A stretch of DNA of 64,000 nt from contig CANUEZ040000129.1 in assembly GCA_948099385.1 (NCBI GenBank), positions 7,384,501 through 7,448,500 of the forward strand. The letters are read 5' to 3'. Below are positions 24,701 through 37,265 of the stretch, piece by piece. A program made the translations under genes and the position numbers. The stretch comes from Fasciola hepatica. Its lineage: Eukaryota; Platyhelminthes; Trematoda; Plagiorchiida; Fasciolidae. Position 1 is the stretch's first letter; every line of letters begins with the position of its first letter. The notes under the pieces were generated by a model. The model was not told the origin of the DNA and made no database searches. It saw nothing but the letters and a program-made list of their open reading frames with translations.

Positions 24701-25744
24701 GAAATGTCACTTCGACTGTGGGAAGTCCTCTAAATACCAGGAGTCAGTAGCCTGCAAAGATAAAAGAAGTCCATCAAAACAGTGGCGTGGCGCCTTTACC
24801 CGGGAAGCATTACCTGATAAGGTGTTTTACAACAAACGAAAGTTCCTCGATGTAAGATGTTTAATGATTGCGTGAAATCCCCAGCTCTGGATGACTCTTT
24901 ACTCGGTGACTCCATTGTGTCAGGCTGATTTAAGCTTGTCAGAAAACACGAGGCATGGAGAACTGTAGGAGGTTGAGCTATTTTCAAAAGAAATTACCAT
25001 CTTCCCATCCGGTTGCTAAATGTAAAACACCGCGGCGTAACAAAAACTGTCATCTGCTTGGATGATTGCATTTTTCTGCCTTCCTTTTCCGAACAACTAC
25101 ATTTATGAATCTTTATGAATAACTCCAACACTATCTGTCAATCTTTCATCTATGAGATGGAAGATTTTAGCCGACCTTTCCACTAAAATGCTTGCTGAGT
25201 GTTTAAATTCAATTGCAAAATGGATTTGTGTAAAATGTTTCTTTTTAATCGATATTCTAACACAGACCTCTTTGTGACAGAAAGTGCTTCTTGCTGATGT
25301 ACACAGCTGCGTCGTCTTCTGTTTTGTTGTTGCGATAGCAACTGCTTTACCATTTAGATAAAAGCCGACAGAGAAATCGACCAATTACTAAATGAGACAA
25401 GATACCAAGGAAAGTCCATTAATTCAGAAACCCTGGGCAAATTTTTCTGGGCGAACGATTTGTCCAAAAGTGAAACGGATTTACATGGGCAATTTTAACT
25501 TTTACGTAAGCAGCATTTAAAGACGATTTACTGAATAAAACTATGTTCTCCTGGTGAACATACTACTTGTCCTCCGGGTTTCATCTACTTGAATTCTATA
25601 TCATGGGAACTTTACACCACATCCGGGGTAGTCCCTAATCAAAGTAGAGATTGGTCTAATGGACAGTTGAAATAAACTATATATCACTTCGAGTAGATCT
25701 TATATCATAATTTTATGAGAAATAAGATTGCTTCTGGAACTTAC

Positions 25745-25822
25745 CCTGTTCGAGCGTTTGCCCTTCGCATTGACTACAAACCCCACACCACACGATGCAC
25801 GTTCTTCCTCGGGGTTGAACAT
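25745..25822 (-). CDS. GOGAT: Glutamate synthase (GOGAT) exon 1 with start codon and catalytic Cys
   Basis: The minus strand encodes MFNPEEERASCGVGFVVNAK and then GKRSNR, ending at a GGGTAAGT donor. The block (Y/F)(D/N)P-x(5)-(A/S)CGVGF is the start of the class II amidotransferase domain of glutamate synthases, and the Cys at residue 11 should be the N-terminal nucleophile after propeptide removal. Joined to exon 2 in phase 0, it gives GKRSNRVLQEAKTML. I chose ATG at 25822 because an in-frame TGA lies nine codons upstream with no AG acceptor between, and position -3 is A. This makes the propeptide only ten residues, shorter than in many family members. An alternative upstream exon cannot join in this frame unless splicing is non-canonical. 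The enzyme makes glutamate from glutamine and 2-oxoglutarate. Confidence 0.86.
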
Positions 25823-26020
25823 AATAATCAACAACGTTTGCGAAATTCACGGGCTATCCAATTAATTCTGTCGTCGGATGCTGGACAATTTAAAGTAGTT
25901 TTGTGCGTTTCCGTGATTGGCTATCACCTCGCAACCAATCAGCATACGATAGATAAGCTATGCTAACGGTCATGCACACCGTCTCGTGACCGAGACCGCG
26001 TATCAGGACGCGCGAAACAT
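25823..26020 (-). promoter_or_regulatory. Putative GOGAT promoter: paired CCAAT boxes and CpG-rich patch
   Basis: Upstream of the exon 1 ATG (minus orientation) there is a CCAAT on the minus strand (25916-25920) and one on the plus strand (25935-25939), about 19 bases apart. Further up, 25984-26016 is dense in CpG (CGTGACCGAGACCGCG and GGACGCGCG). No TATA box is evident close to the start. Inverted paired CCAAT motifs could also serve a divergent plus-strand gene, but I identified none. Confidence 0.45.
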
Positions 26021-27455
26021 GTCATGCCACTTTTGAGGGGAAATGGGAACTGACTGCAGTGAATGACAATGATGTCCGGAATAAGAATAACTATCAGATA
26101 AACGAGATTCCGTTTTTATGGGAGCAATAGTCGGGCGCATTCGGGCTGAGTAGTGCGAAAGTTTGCCTTTGCAACCGTTGACTTTCGGAAACCTATTGAC
26201 AGGTAGTTCAGAACAATCAAAACTATCAAAAAAAATGGTAACTCACTAAAATCATTTTCACAAAACTTATTCAGTTGCAAATTTACAAATTCCAAATGGA
26301 GTCTTATGTAAAACAGCTCTGCAAAGATAACATTTAAAATGTTCGTCAAATTGAAATTTCTCAATCTCGTATTCTTTTTCAGCAGCCTTTCACCTCAGTA
26401 AACGGTTTGGTCACTATCATTGAATAGATTCAGTCACGCATTTCTTGCGAAAAAATTTTCACACCTTCCTGTTCTTATATTATCTAAATGAAACAGAATA
26501 AAATGCTGTTTTTTGACTTCTTTAAACAAGCACTTGAGAAATAACTAAAAACCACTTCGAATTATCAGTTAACTTTGGAAATCCATCTTCATCAAGAGAG
26601 ACCGTAGAGAGTTATTGATCGGAGAGCTCAAGGTGAAAGTACAAAATCAAATTAACACTCTACTAATCATCATTCGCAATTAACTGAGTTTTTTTGGGAT
26701 AAAACTTATTGGACAGTTTTGCTGAACAGACGAGGATTTTTCGAAGTCCAAGTTCAGATGTACTCCACCGTGACCAAACTCCCTACTGATTTTCTATTAT
26801 TCTACATCACAAACTAAGAAATTTGGAAATTACTTGCGCTATATCACTACTGTTTGCACTAGACTTCAACTCTATGCAAGAAAAAATGTTTTAGTGGCAC
26901 GTTTTTAGGCCGCTATCGTTATCTCATTTGCATTTTTTCATCATGACCAAAGAAATTTAGCGGTGAGTCTCTGAAAAAACTTCATTTATTCAGATCCGGA
27001 GAATAGACACTGCATGAAAGTTGAATTGCGTAATATTTATCAAGAAAACAATTGATCAGGTAGTTGAAGTGTAAACACTAAGCCAATTGAATAGGACCAG
27101 AATGGTCCGTAAACAAGAACTGTCGTAAAGAACTTAGCGTAAATGCACTTCAACAAGGTGCAAAGTTCTCCAAATGTGGTAATTCCCTATGGTGTGTCAA
27201 TTAGATCTTCACCATTGAAAAACAATAACTGTATGGTGTGCATCGGCTCCTTTGTCCTTTGCATAGCGACAACGTTCAAATGGTTTGATGTTTGGCAGTT
27301 GTAAGCCAATCTTCGAATCCCACAAACATCGACTAATTTGGGCCATAAAATGCATTCTACTGTCGTGTGAATCATTTACTTGACCTACTTATAGATGACT
27401 CGAATTAGCATCTCCAACTGTATGACTTTGTAATTGACCTTCGTGACTATCGAAT
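26020..27455. other. No gene recognised upstream of GOGAT
   Basis: AT-rich sequence without recognisable coding motifs on either strand. Confidence 0.35.
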
Positions 27456-27458
27456 TCG

Positions 27459-27472
27459 CCCCCCCCCCCCCC
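27459..27472. repeat. Poly(C) run, 14 bases
   Basis: An uninterrupted C run, directly readable. Its exact length is likely variable or error-prone. Confidence 0.9.
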
Positions 27473-27632
27473 TTCTCCACGTAGTGATGTGTTCGAAGAT
27501 GTTTAAATAATAGATGTTGGTCTACGTAGATTTTTGTACCGGGTTGGTCAGTTCCTTCCGTTTTTCTCACTCTATCCAAGTTGGGCTGAAGTGGATTCGT
27601 TCGGAACAAATTGCAGCCTAATGTGCACATAC

Positions 27633-27807
<175 letters not shown>

Positions 27808-27809
27808 TT

Positions 27810-30030
27810 TTGTGTCATAAAATGGAAGACCGATCATGGCCTCCATTTGCTGCTAAACGAATTGTTTAGTGCGGTTTTCAACACTTTATTCGGAACTAAT
27901 ATTCGCAGTCGACCGGTTCACGAAAACAGCTTGAAAATTTGGCCGAGCTTTAGACTGTTGACAGTTGCATGATTGCACACTTTGTGTTGAGTTATTTTCA
28001 TTTATTATCTGATGGGTATTTGTTTGTTTCGGTAAAGTTATTGGGCGTATTCTTGAGTATATGGGAATAAGAACTGATTTTGTCTAATCCACACACTCAG
28101 GCCAACGTGTGCCTGCATGTGCAATAGATAGAACTGAAAATATTGATCAGCCATGACGATGTTCGTTAGATCGCTAACGAAACGTACTACTAATAAGAAC
28201 AGACTACAACATATGCTTTTAGTGGAGAACTTGCATTGTTTTGCAACATTCTTTTAGACGTATAAACAATGTTCTCCAATGTCGAGAGCCGATTTGAAAC
28301 TCACAAACATTCTCCTAACGACCAACACTTTCGGGTATTTGATTTGTTTTTTATATGAAGAGACTCGCTGCATCGATCTTCAGGACACACGAGATAAGTA
28401 AACTTCGAAAAATCCCGTTCGTGAATAGGTCAAGCAATTCTAAAATCTCAGAAACAAATTTTACTAGTTTTCTATGTTCTCCGTAGCTTTGTATTCGTTC
28501 GCTGATGAACACTTTTTGATACAAATGCATGGGAGAATTCCATTGGTAACATTTTTGAACTGTGACATAAAGCTTCTCTACTATCCCACCTTGGAAATCC
28601 TTAAACCTGACGTCAACGTAGTCTCACAATGGAGCAGACGGGAAATATGAGAAACCGAAACAATCCCTATGGAGTGTCCGCTTTGGTCTTGAACTCGAGT
28701 TCAATTATACTGAAAGCAACGGTGACAGCACAAAAGATCGATGTGAATGCTGTGGACTACAATGGTCGGAGAAGACCTACCAGGTGGACACAGAAATGTC
28801 ATTGTGGCGCAGTGCGATTTTTGATGGGAACACACCTAATAAACAGCCTTTGGACAGTCTAATTTTATTTTGATGACTGAATCAAATGAATGATTTTTGC
28901 CGATAATCAGGTAAGTACACACCTAAATGCATTCAATCTATGCTTAATAAAATAGCTCTCGAATTTTCATTCGCTAGCATCTGCTTACGAAAAGATTGAT
29001 AAGTCTCACGTGAACTAGGAGATTGAAGAATTACTTCTTTCGGACTGAAATACGCCCACGGAGGTTTGGTGGTATGTAGCTGGTGATTCTACCCTTATCA
29101 GAAATTGCATTGTTAATTGATAATGTACAAAAAATGTTGTTCCTAGTGGTCTAATCTATGCCTTTAATATTTTTTTGTCTTTCACGTTAGTCGCAGCCTT
29201 CGATTAGTTTACGTAATGAACGATGGATATTCAAGAGTCAGTCACGGGTACTCTCGGATAAGTACTGATCGTTCTGCTATCCTTCTCTCCTCTCAGTAAT
29301 TATCATTATCACTTCCTCCATTTGGCTCTTTTCGTATTGATAATTCTCAGAATGCCATGATACACCAACAAATTAACACGATTTTCGCTTTTCTCTACTT
29401 CAGTTAAAGGGTTCTTTAGCTGTTACTCACAGCGGAAGGTGATTATCAGCTTGCTTTGACGTACAAAGTCACTAAACATTGTCAACGTTCTGGCTGTTTC
29501 AAGTTCTTGCTAGTTTTACGATCTTAAGTTAGGTGATCGAGTTAATGGCCCTGTAAAGCAATAGAAAGCGGTCACACATGCCGAACGTATATGTATCAGT
29601 ATATTACTCACATACGTCGAAGAACTTTGCTCTTCTTAGCCCTTAAGACTGCTGTCCAAACTGCCGGTATATCAGAAGTAAAATCAATCCTCCAGGCGAC
29701 CGGTTCCAGAGATTTCGTAGATGAACAACAGTTTCCCTCGCAAAATCATAACATTTCGGTGTTTGGGGAGCACTGAATGTACGTAATATACGGTCTGGGA
29801 AGTCGCAAATAAGGAGAAAACAGGATTCCCTTCCAATCACATAACTCTGCGAAAATGATTCAGGAGCGTTATCATATTATGAGGATCGATGTCGTGGAAA
29901 TCACAGCTCATGCGCAGCCCATACTAATTATGGGCAAACTGATCACAGTTGATGATCAAGTGGTTTAGAGCTTTGATTGCTGGAACAGTCCACCATTCGT
30001 CGTCTGCTTGTCATTCGCCTACTGATCCCT
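27810..30030. other. No gene recognised
   Basis: Short frames only (for example 28629-28862 + and 29591-29776 +), none with a motif I can name. Confidence 0.35.
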
Positions 30031-30033
30031 AAA

Positions 30034-30035
<2 letters not shown>

Positions 30036-30099
<64 letters not shown>
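30036..30099. repeat. (TA)n microsatellite with nearby (GA)n
   Basis: A TA run of about 32 units is followed at about 30131-30162 by an interrupted GAGA tract. Confidence 0.95.
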
Positions 30100-30104
<5 letters not shown>

Positions 30105-30169
30105 CATATATGCGTATGTATGTACATACAAAGAGAGAGAGAGAGAGATAGCGAGAGAGAGAGGAAAAC

Positions 30170-32715
30170 AGCAGTATCTAATGTAAGGTACATCCTATAG
30201 CACTGAAGTGATGCGAACCGTTTAAAGTCAGCGTTTACGATTCAGAAACTAACTTACCGATTCCGCACTCCAGTAGCAGATTGATGGCTTTACATCCCGA
30301 TAGAAGGTTTTTACACATTTATTTGTCTACAGATACTGCATTGTACATAACGAGGCTACTCCTGGTCACGAAATGCTCGTGGATTTGAGGGTGCTTTGGC
30401 TCAGCCTATTCCTATTCCGGTTAGGCAGCTTGTGAATACCTCTGTTGTCTGAGTACAATTTGTGGTTTGTTTTTCCAGGGATATTTAGCATATCCAACAA
30501 GATAACCTTTGAATGCGCCCTCATTGTGATGCGTGAACAAATATGCGTGTGTAAGTTTAACTCAAATCAAAGCAGCTTATCCTGAAGATGTTGGGCGGAA
30601 CAACAAGGATGAAAAAAAATTGAAGTGACAGTTTTTGATTGTTATAAGACCAAAATGAGAAAAAACAAGTGCATATTCAAATACTGACACATGTAAGCGA
30701 CAAGGTTTTGCTTACGTGATCATCAGTCGGACTGGTCCCATATTCACAAGGGTGACTGGAAATTATTTCACTCAACCGGACTTAATTAATTCTTTTTTAT
30801 TGAGATTAGCTCAGGATCAAACTTGATCAATTTTGTCCCTTATACGCACGATTTATGATGAACTGCAAACAAGGAAACCGAAGTTCTGGTTAAGTCGGAA
30901 CACGATGCTTTTGCTAAAATTGTTCCTTCGAAAACTCATTGATAGTGTGATCTATGGAATAAATCCCTGTCACTTCTACTGCTACTGTAGTGCAGCACGT
31001 CAAAAAATGTGGCTTTGTGTCAAACCGTCACAAATTCCACAAGTTTCATTACACTGGAAAAATTCTGCCAAAAATCGTTTTTTCTAAACTCAAGCTGCTT
31101 ATAGTTTAAAATCATTTAAAGTGTTTGGAGAGCAGGTTCAGTCTTTGACGATCAACTTCCGCCACGGACAGGGTGGGCGTTATTGGAATTAACTTTGCGA
31201 TACAGCCAGGAATCCTACCACGCACATAAAACTGCAGCTTTTGTGTTTTCCCGTCCGTGTGCTCAAACAGTATCAAGTTCCATAGATAAACTCGTCCGCT
31301 TGTTTATCAGTGTTCCGCTTGTATTACGTCACCGTTCGTTTGCTTTATTCCATGGCCTCCGAACCACAAAGTTTCAAAACTTTGCTGTACTTCTTTATGA
31401 TAATTAGTCATGTTTCTTTAAACCCTGTAGAGACGGATGCATCAGATCGTGCGTAAATTTGGTTCGAAGCACGATAGGTGACAATGCTCGTTGATTGCAC
31501 ACCTGGTTTTCTTCCATGTCTTTCAAAAAGCAAGTATATCTCAAATTTTGGTGCATCTTCTGTCAAGTTTATTAGCATTCCCCTGTCTCATTCTTGCATT
31601 GATATGGAGAAAACATGAAGAGACCAGCCACCAAACCGTGACGTGATCCTTCTGCAGAAAATTGAATCTGCATCATAATTTCCCTTGTAAATATTTACTT
31701 TTCACATATTATTCGTTTAACCTTAATCTGATAGTGTTACACTGATACTTCGATATAAATATTTTCATTTTCATAATTTAACTTTCATTATTCATTTGTA
31801 TGGCAGCCAATGCTGGGTTGTCGAATTGAACTGCGTCCTCGGATAATCCGGATTATTCTTTCAAAAGTCCATTGAATGAGCTCCATGCGGTGACACGTTA
31901 GCGATGCGATAACTCTTTCCAGGATTTTCTTCCTGAACGGATAGGTAAAGTACCATTATATTCTTGTAATGAGTCATTTAGGTTTCTCTTTTAGTAGAAC
32001 ACTGGCTGACCATGTCTACCTTATCCCATTCGTTGACAGGAAGATGGCTTTCAGGCTGGAGAAACTATCCAGATGTCGCAACGCCAGTTAACACTTTTGC
32101 CTCTTAAAATTCCGTATATTCGGGTACCTGAGATCCTCCATATTGTTGAATCAGAAGTCAAATTCCTACCCCCAAACCGGATTGCGTAGACAAAGTAACT
32201 TTTTCACACAAGGCTTTAATACAACTTACTTCATTACAAGGTTGGCAGCCGTGAAGATTTGTTATGTATAAGATCTAACGGCTATTGCCACTTATTCTTT
32301 CGAGACCTGTTGTCAGTAATAATATTTCAAATTTCACATAGTTATCGAAATCGTGACAACTTGTCCTTTGACGTTTTATTTCATCACGTTCAGGTGTATC
32401 ACGGAATACCATTAGTTCACCTTTTCCAAAAGCCACGGTCCAGTGACAGAACTGAGCAGGACTCCAACCTGCTCACGGTGAAATGGCTGGGCTTACTTGG
32501 ATAACGCCTTTGGAATCAAATCACCTAGTCGGTATCACAATTCAACTAACTTGCAGAAAACGTAACTCCATTCTATATTTTGTTTGCCACCCTTTAAAAA
32601 TGTTATACTCAAATTTTTCGCAACCACTAGCAAGTAGGAGAGTACGAAGATAGACAAATTACTCGTGAATCCTTTGAATTAAAAATGAGTCGCCTATGGA
32701 TAAGCCCCATTGGCG
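30170..32715. other. No gene recognised
   Basis: AT-rich, with scattered short frames (for example 30833-31087 + and 31183-31407 +) lacking known motifs. Confidence 0.35.
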
Positions 32716-32719
32716 TCAT

Positions 32720-32804
32720 TCATGTAGTGGTATCAGTAATCGCGTCGTCTAAAACGTTTATTTTCCACCTCAGAAGAGAGAGGTTCGAATCCCACCATCG
32801 CCCG
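32720..32804 (+). repeat. tRNA-derived SINE-like body
   Basis: TGTAGTGGTATCAGTAATCG (A-box-like) and GAGGTTCGAATCCCACC (B box) lie at roughly tRNA spacing with a slightly long middle. No acceptor stem closes it. Confidence 0.5.
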
Positions 32805-33300
32805 TCATTTTCGTTGTAAATCGTAATCCAGTGTCACATGGTTTGTTATCCAATCTGACCTATTGGGACCTTTTGTGGATTTCCAATTCAAGTTTCAGAG
32901 TCAGTTTGTCAATTACCAGTTTGGATTCGAAATCGGCGTGCAATTCGAGCATGAGGTCAATCTGACAGACTCCGAACAACTTGTCTATCATTCACTGCCT
33001 TTGGAAGGTAAAACAATGTCAATCACATGACCATCGATTCCCGTATCAAAAGATTTCCTGGCGGAAGTCTCAGAGTATCTAAATCTTCCCTGGTTCATAA
33101 ACGTAACGGGTGAGATAGTATTAAACTAGTCGTAAAACTGTCCATCAGGCTATTCAAGCGAGTCGGTAATCTCCTACTTCGATTGGAAGGTAATGATCAT
33201 TATTCAATGTTTCATTGTTCTATTTACTTCCTTTTTATCACACAACAGTAGTATAATATTTCAGGAATGAGGTTGCAACCAATCAGGGGTTACAAACAGG

Positions 33301-33380
33301 GGAAGTGACCGGCCGCGGTGCCAGCATTTGAACCCGGCACAGAGGTATCAGAAGGCCACCGTTTGATCACTGCCAGTTTG
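33301..33380 (-). repeat. tRNA-like SINE family, copy 2
   Basis: The minus strand shares three ordered blocks with 12595-12685: GATCAAACGGTGG, CCGGGTTCAAATG and CCGGTCACTTCCC. Confidence 0.5.
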
Positions 33381-33384
33381 AACT

Positions 33385-36300
33385 ATGTATACGGCGTTGA
33401 CACGAAGTGGGCTGCTGATAGCCAGCTAAGATAGCGTGACTATTTTCGTGTTGGATCAGTAATTTGTCACTCCGAGGGTCCGATTCCGTTTTGAAAATGG
33501 AGTAATATGCCCGTAACGTTGATTACAAACGGGGCCGATAACAAATTTCAACACTTCTTTGATGAATTTCTGGTGGTTATTCAAACCCTAATTATAATAA
33601 GTGATGAGTTTATCCTTCATGACATCCCAGGGCCTGACACATAAATAATTTGTGAAATCCTGCTACTATAAGGATATTAGTTTTGAATTACCTGTGGAAT
33701 ACGTGCGGTAACTCCTTCAGAGTGTGCATAAAATTAGGTCAGTTTAAAACTATTAACATTGATTAAAGGCATATGCCAGTTTTCAAACAGTGTTTAATAT
33801 CCGGAAGAAAACTGTACATTGAAAAGCATCTTATTCTTAGAAAGTCAGATTTTACTCCATGTGTGTGTCCAGTTTGTGGCGGTAGCTTTTTCATCGTTTG
33901 CGTTATCTCTATTAAGAAACAAGAAAAAATTTGCCTGCAAAAATCAGATAGAATGGGCGATTTAATTGAAATTTGAATCAAGTACGCATTAAATGACTGA
34001 ACTCATCATGTGCAATCCCATCCATAAGTTGCTTTTATACATATAATAAATGAACCAGGTTAGGCTGTATATTGCTCTCATTCAATCATCATCGAGAATT
34101 AAGTGAAAATACTTATCTATAAATAAAATATAATAAACATCTTTCGATGGATTCCTATACACGGTGTATGTATACTTCTGGTTTATCAAATATATATTAG
34201 GAACCCGTTTGTCTGTTTGTTATAACCCAGTATGTATACCTGTCAGTTAGGCTTTACTTCCAAGAGTAATCGGTTACTATGGCGATCAAGAGATTAATCT
34301 GGGTAACCTTGTCGAGCATCAAGACCGGTGCCTTATTGATCCCAGTTCCTAAAAACTACTGCCGCCTCATTACGTTTATGTCAGCGAAAATTGCTATCTC
34401 GGAGCCATCAGGGCATGACGGAAATCAAGCGAAAGTACAAAGAATGAGATATACTTTCCCCATATGGGTCCTAAGTCCTTTTTCCTAGTCATCTGATAAG
34501 AAAATCGACGGGAATAGTGCGATGACGGACTATATCTTATGCTACATAAAACCATGTTGGGAAAAATTAGTTTGATTCTCTAGAAAAGATTCAATTTTGA
34601 TGGAGACATTCTGATTAGATCCAACCGAATTAAGGATGAATTTCGTACGGCGTTCAATATTTAGATTTTATTTTGTAATATTTTATTTAAATCGTCCTGA
34701 AATTGTGTATTGTCCAGTTTCTGAGTTCTTGTTATCATCGGAAATTTTGTAGAAGAACCCTGCAGTTGTTTTAAGCTCATTAAAACTCATCTGTTATACA
34801 AATTTAACAAACATTGCTAACACGGACACGAACACGTTCAAAATAATGCGTCCAACCCGTTATCACTTGTCAGTTTCCTGAGTGGTTTTTGAGCACTCAG
34901 AAATAGACCACGTGATTTGTTTGCGTATGCGTCGGACACAAGGTCCTTAGTCCACTGAGACCAAACTTCGGGTAAGTCATTCCACGTGACCTCTTCCGAG
35001 CAGTATAGCATCCCACCCACGAATAATTCAGATAACGAACACAATATATAACTCAGCAGGAGGTCACCTCATAACGTATTTGAATAGATATAATAAACAA
35101 GAAAAAGACATCATTTTCACGCATTCTCTCAAGGGAGAAGAGGACCTTTAGTGGACTGTACATCTTTCGTCAAGCTATAATAGGTTCTAACTTACTAGGG
35201 ATTCGGGGGAAAACAATGAAAAAAAACACAGCTGAAGAGGTGTATTCCGGTATATTTCGCGTACTGAGGTCAGTATAGCAGATTTGCAATTGCCTTACTA
35301 TCTAATACCTGATCACGAACCTCAAATCACCCGTGGAATCGGAGCCATCAGTTTGTAGATGTCCGCTCCATCGGAAGAGAAACGTTCAATAATTAAACGC
35401 CGTACTATCCATATCTTAAGTTCCAGTGTGACCGATATAGGTTCCAAAGTGGCTGGATAGTCACCTCTAGTCTGCCCATCACCTTTTCCAAGATTTCATC
35501 TGAACTAACTAACCTAGGTGTTCTGGTGCTCGTATTCCACATTTTCATACACTCCAAGCCCGGTGATCTCTGGTTCGCACTAGTCAGGTCTTTGCTTTAT
35601 TTTACAAACGTACCCCCGATCTCCGGTTAACCGCTCTTCGGATTACTCGACTGACCGACATCCAACTCCTGATTTGTTAGTTTTGTAATGTTTGTGTTCT
35701 TCCGAAATGACTGATGGCTTGGAGTTACAGACGTTGTAGACTGGTACTGTTCTAGGTACTGGTTTGTACACTGCTCCCTTCACTCATACGTCTTTTTCCT
35801 TGTGGTGTTCCGTGAACCGAGCGTAATGCTGTCCAATTACCCGAGTTCGTAAATCAGGGTGACGAGAGTTTGCACAGAGAAGAAATAAGATTTACCATAC
35901 AGAAAACTGTGAACATGAGCCCTCTCGAATGAGATTTATCGGTGTGATTAAAGATGAGGAGAGTTGAATGTAACGGATATGTTTATTGAGCACTTCCTGT
36001 TGGTCGTCACAAAAATTACAATCCGTCTTCTCCCAGACCGAATTAGTGGATGACCTGTGATGATAGCAAAAATAAGTGAACTTGTTTGATTATTCGTATT
36101 TCAGACTCCTTGTACTTTCACCTTTTCCGCTGTGTACTGTTCGAATTCCTCCCCGATATTCCGTGTTCTGTTTCTCTACGGGATTCTACAGTATTTCTCG
36201 TAGTTTAAGAACCAAACACCGCAGTTTAAGAGTTTTGTTCCACAGTATGAGAGCCATCTATCCCAGATGAATGAATTCACCTTAGAATATAAATTATACC

Positions 36301-36475
36301 ATCTAAATTACAAAATAAAAAATGGCTATAAATCTAAAAAGTCTTTGGAAGGTTGTATGAATGTTAACTAGTACCTATCTCACAAAGCACATGCAGTTGT
36401 TGCGACATCGTGATTTGATTTATGAAAAATTCCTTGCGACAAAATAACCTATATGGACTGTCCATCGGTTAATCT
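33385..36475. other. No gene recognised
   Basis: No repeat or coding motif is evident beyond short frames. 34279-34488 + and 34838-35044 - were read and not identified. Confidence 0.35.
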
Positions 36476-36479
36476 CATG

Positions 36480-37265
36480 AGCTTTTCTCTGTTCCCTTCT
36501 AATGAGACTTTTACCGGTTTTTTAAAACCGTTAGACGCGTCCTCAATGGGGTTTGAAAAATGGACTATACGGAGGAATGCCCAAAGGCCAAACGAGCTTC
36601 AGATGCCGGTCGATGCATAACAGCTTCGTTGAAAATAAATTTTACCTCAGTATTAGGCTGTGCGGTGTTCACCCTAAAGTATTATACTTCCAAGAATCTA
36701 TTGAAAACATGGTTCTTCATTTTTGCGTGACTTTCATAATGTAGTATCCCTAGGGTGGAAATACATGCAGTGAAATTCAGGTTCAAACTTCTATTTATAT
36801 ATGGTTTTTCTTTAACAGATTGCGCGGTCGATCGAGAGCATCAAGCTTTGTAAGCTGTTTCGTCAACTTAAAGTCGTAACGTAGAGCTTCCTTGCGCTTA
36901 TAATCATTCTGCATATGGGGTTCGCTTTGCTTGATATCAGTGCTGTTGCGCTCAGCCGGTTGGATCGTAAGATTTTTCGTGCTGTAGCCATGGTTGGTCA
37001 ATAGAGGCCAACCAGGAACATCAAGAATCGAATGTTGTTTCGATAAGCGAAAGAGTTGTTGGAGGATTCTGTTCCACTACGGTGCATAACCGAACCATAG
37101 AATCAGCAGAAAACTTCCTTTTCTTGAAGCTTTTTTTTAACTCAGTTTCTTGATCTCTTTTGGCAATGTCTTTGTAAGCTTTTTTTCTATTCGAAGTGTT
37201 GCCATATCAGCTTCAAATTGTCATCGTATCTGACATATTGTACAATACGCCTGCGATCTTAATTG
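36480..37265 (-). mobile_element. Decayed Tc1/mariner-like transposase, copy A
   Basis: Minus-strand pieces run in transposase order. RRRIVQY and DDNLKLIWQHF (N-terminal, 37265-37195) come first, then IAKRDQ and FKKRKFS. Next are HGYSTKNLTIQPAERNSTDI (about 36960-36990), QGSSTLRL-VDETAY (first catalytic Asp region), TACISTLGILHYE, and QPNTEVKFIFNEAVMHRP. The last region is PPYSPFF followed by a frameshifted NPIED. Each block aligns with the plus-strand copy at 52681-53530 (for example IAKRDIEHSFKRGFSKRKLS and YTTKKLPIHPIERNRFDV). Several stops and frameshifts break it. The second catalytic Asp is Asn (FIFN versus FLFD). No terminal inverted repeats were identified by eye. Confidence 0.78.

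Larger units (their letters stand above)
7688..25744 (-). other. GOGAT intron 1, about 18 kb, filled with mobile elements
   Basis: The donor GTAAGT (25744 downward) and the acceptor TTTCCAG (ending 7688) bound an 18,057-bp intron. It contains a PLE fragment with inverted arms (9380-9645), SINE-like pieces (10925-11005, 12595-12685), a LINE of about 3.9 kb in sense orientation (14570-18430), one copy of a dispersed hairpin repeat (about 21355-21435) and a short (TA)n. The remainder (7690-9370, 9650-10920, 11010-12590, 12690-14570, 18430-21350 and 21750-25740) shows no gene I can recognise. Small cryptic or alternative exons would be easy to miss by eye. Confidence 0.8.
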
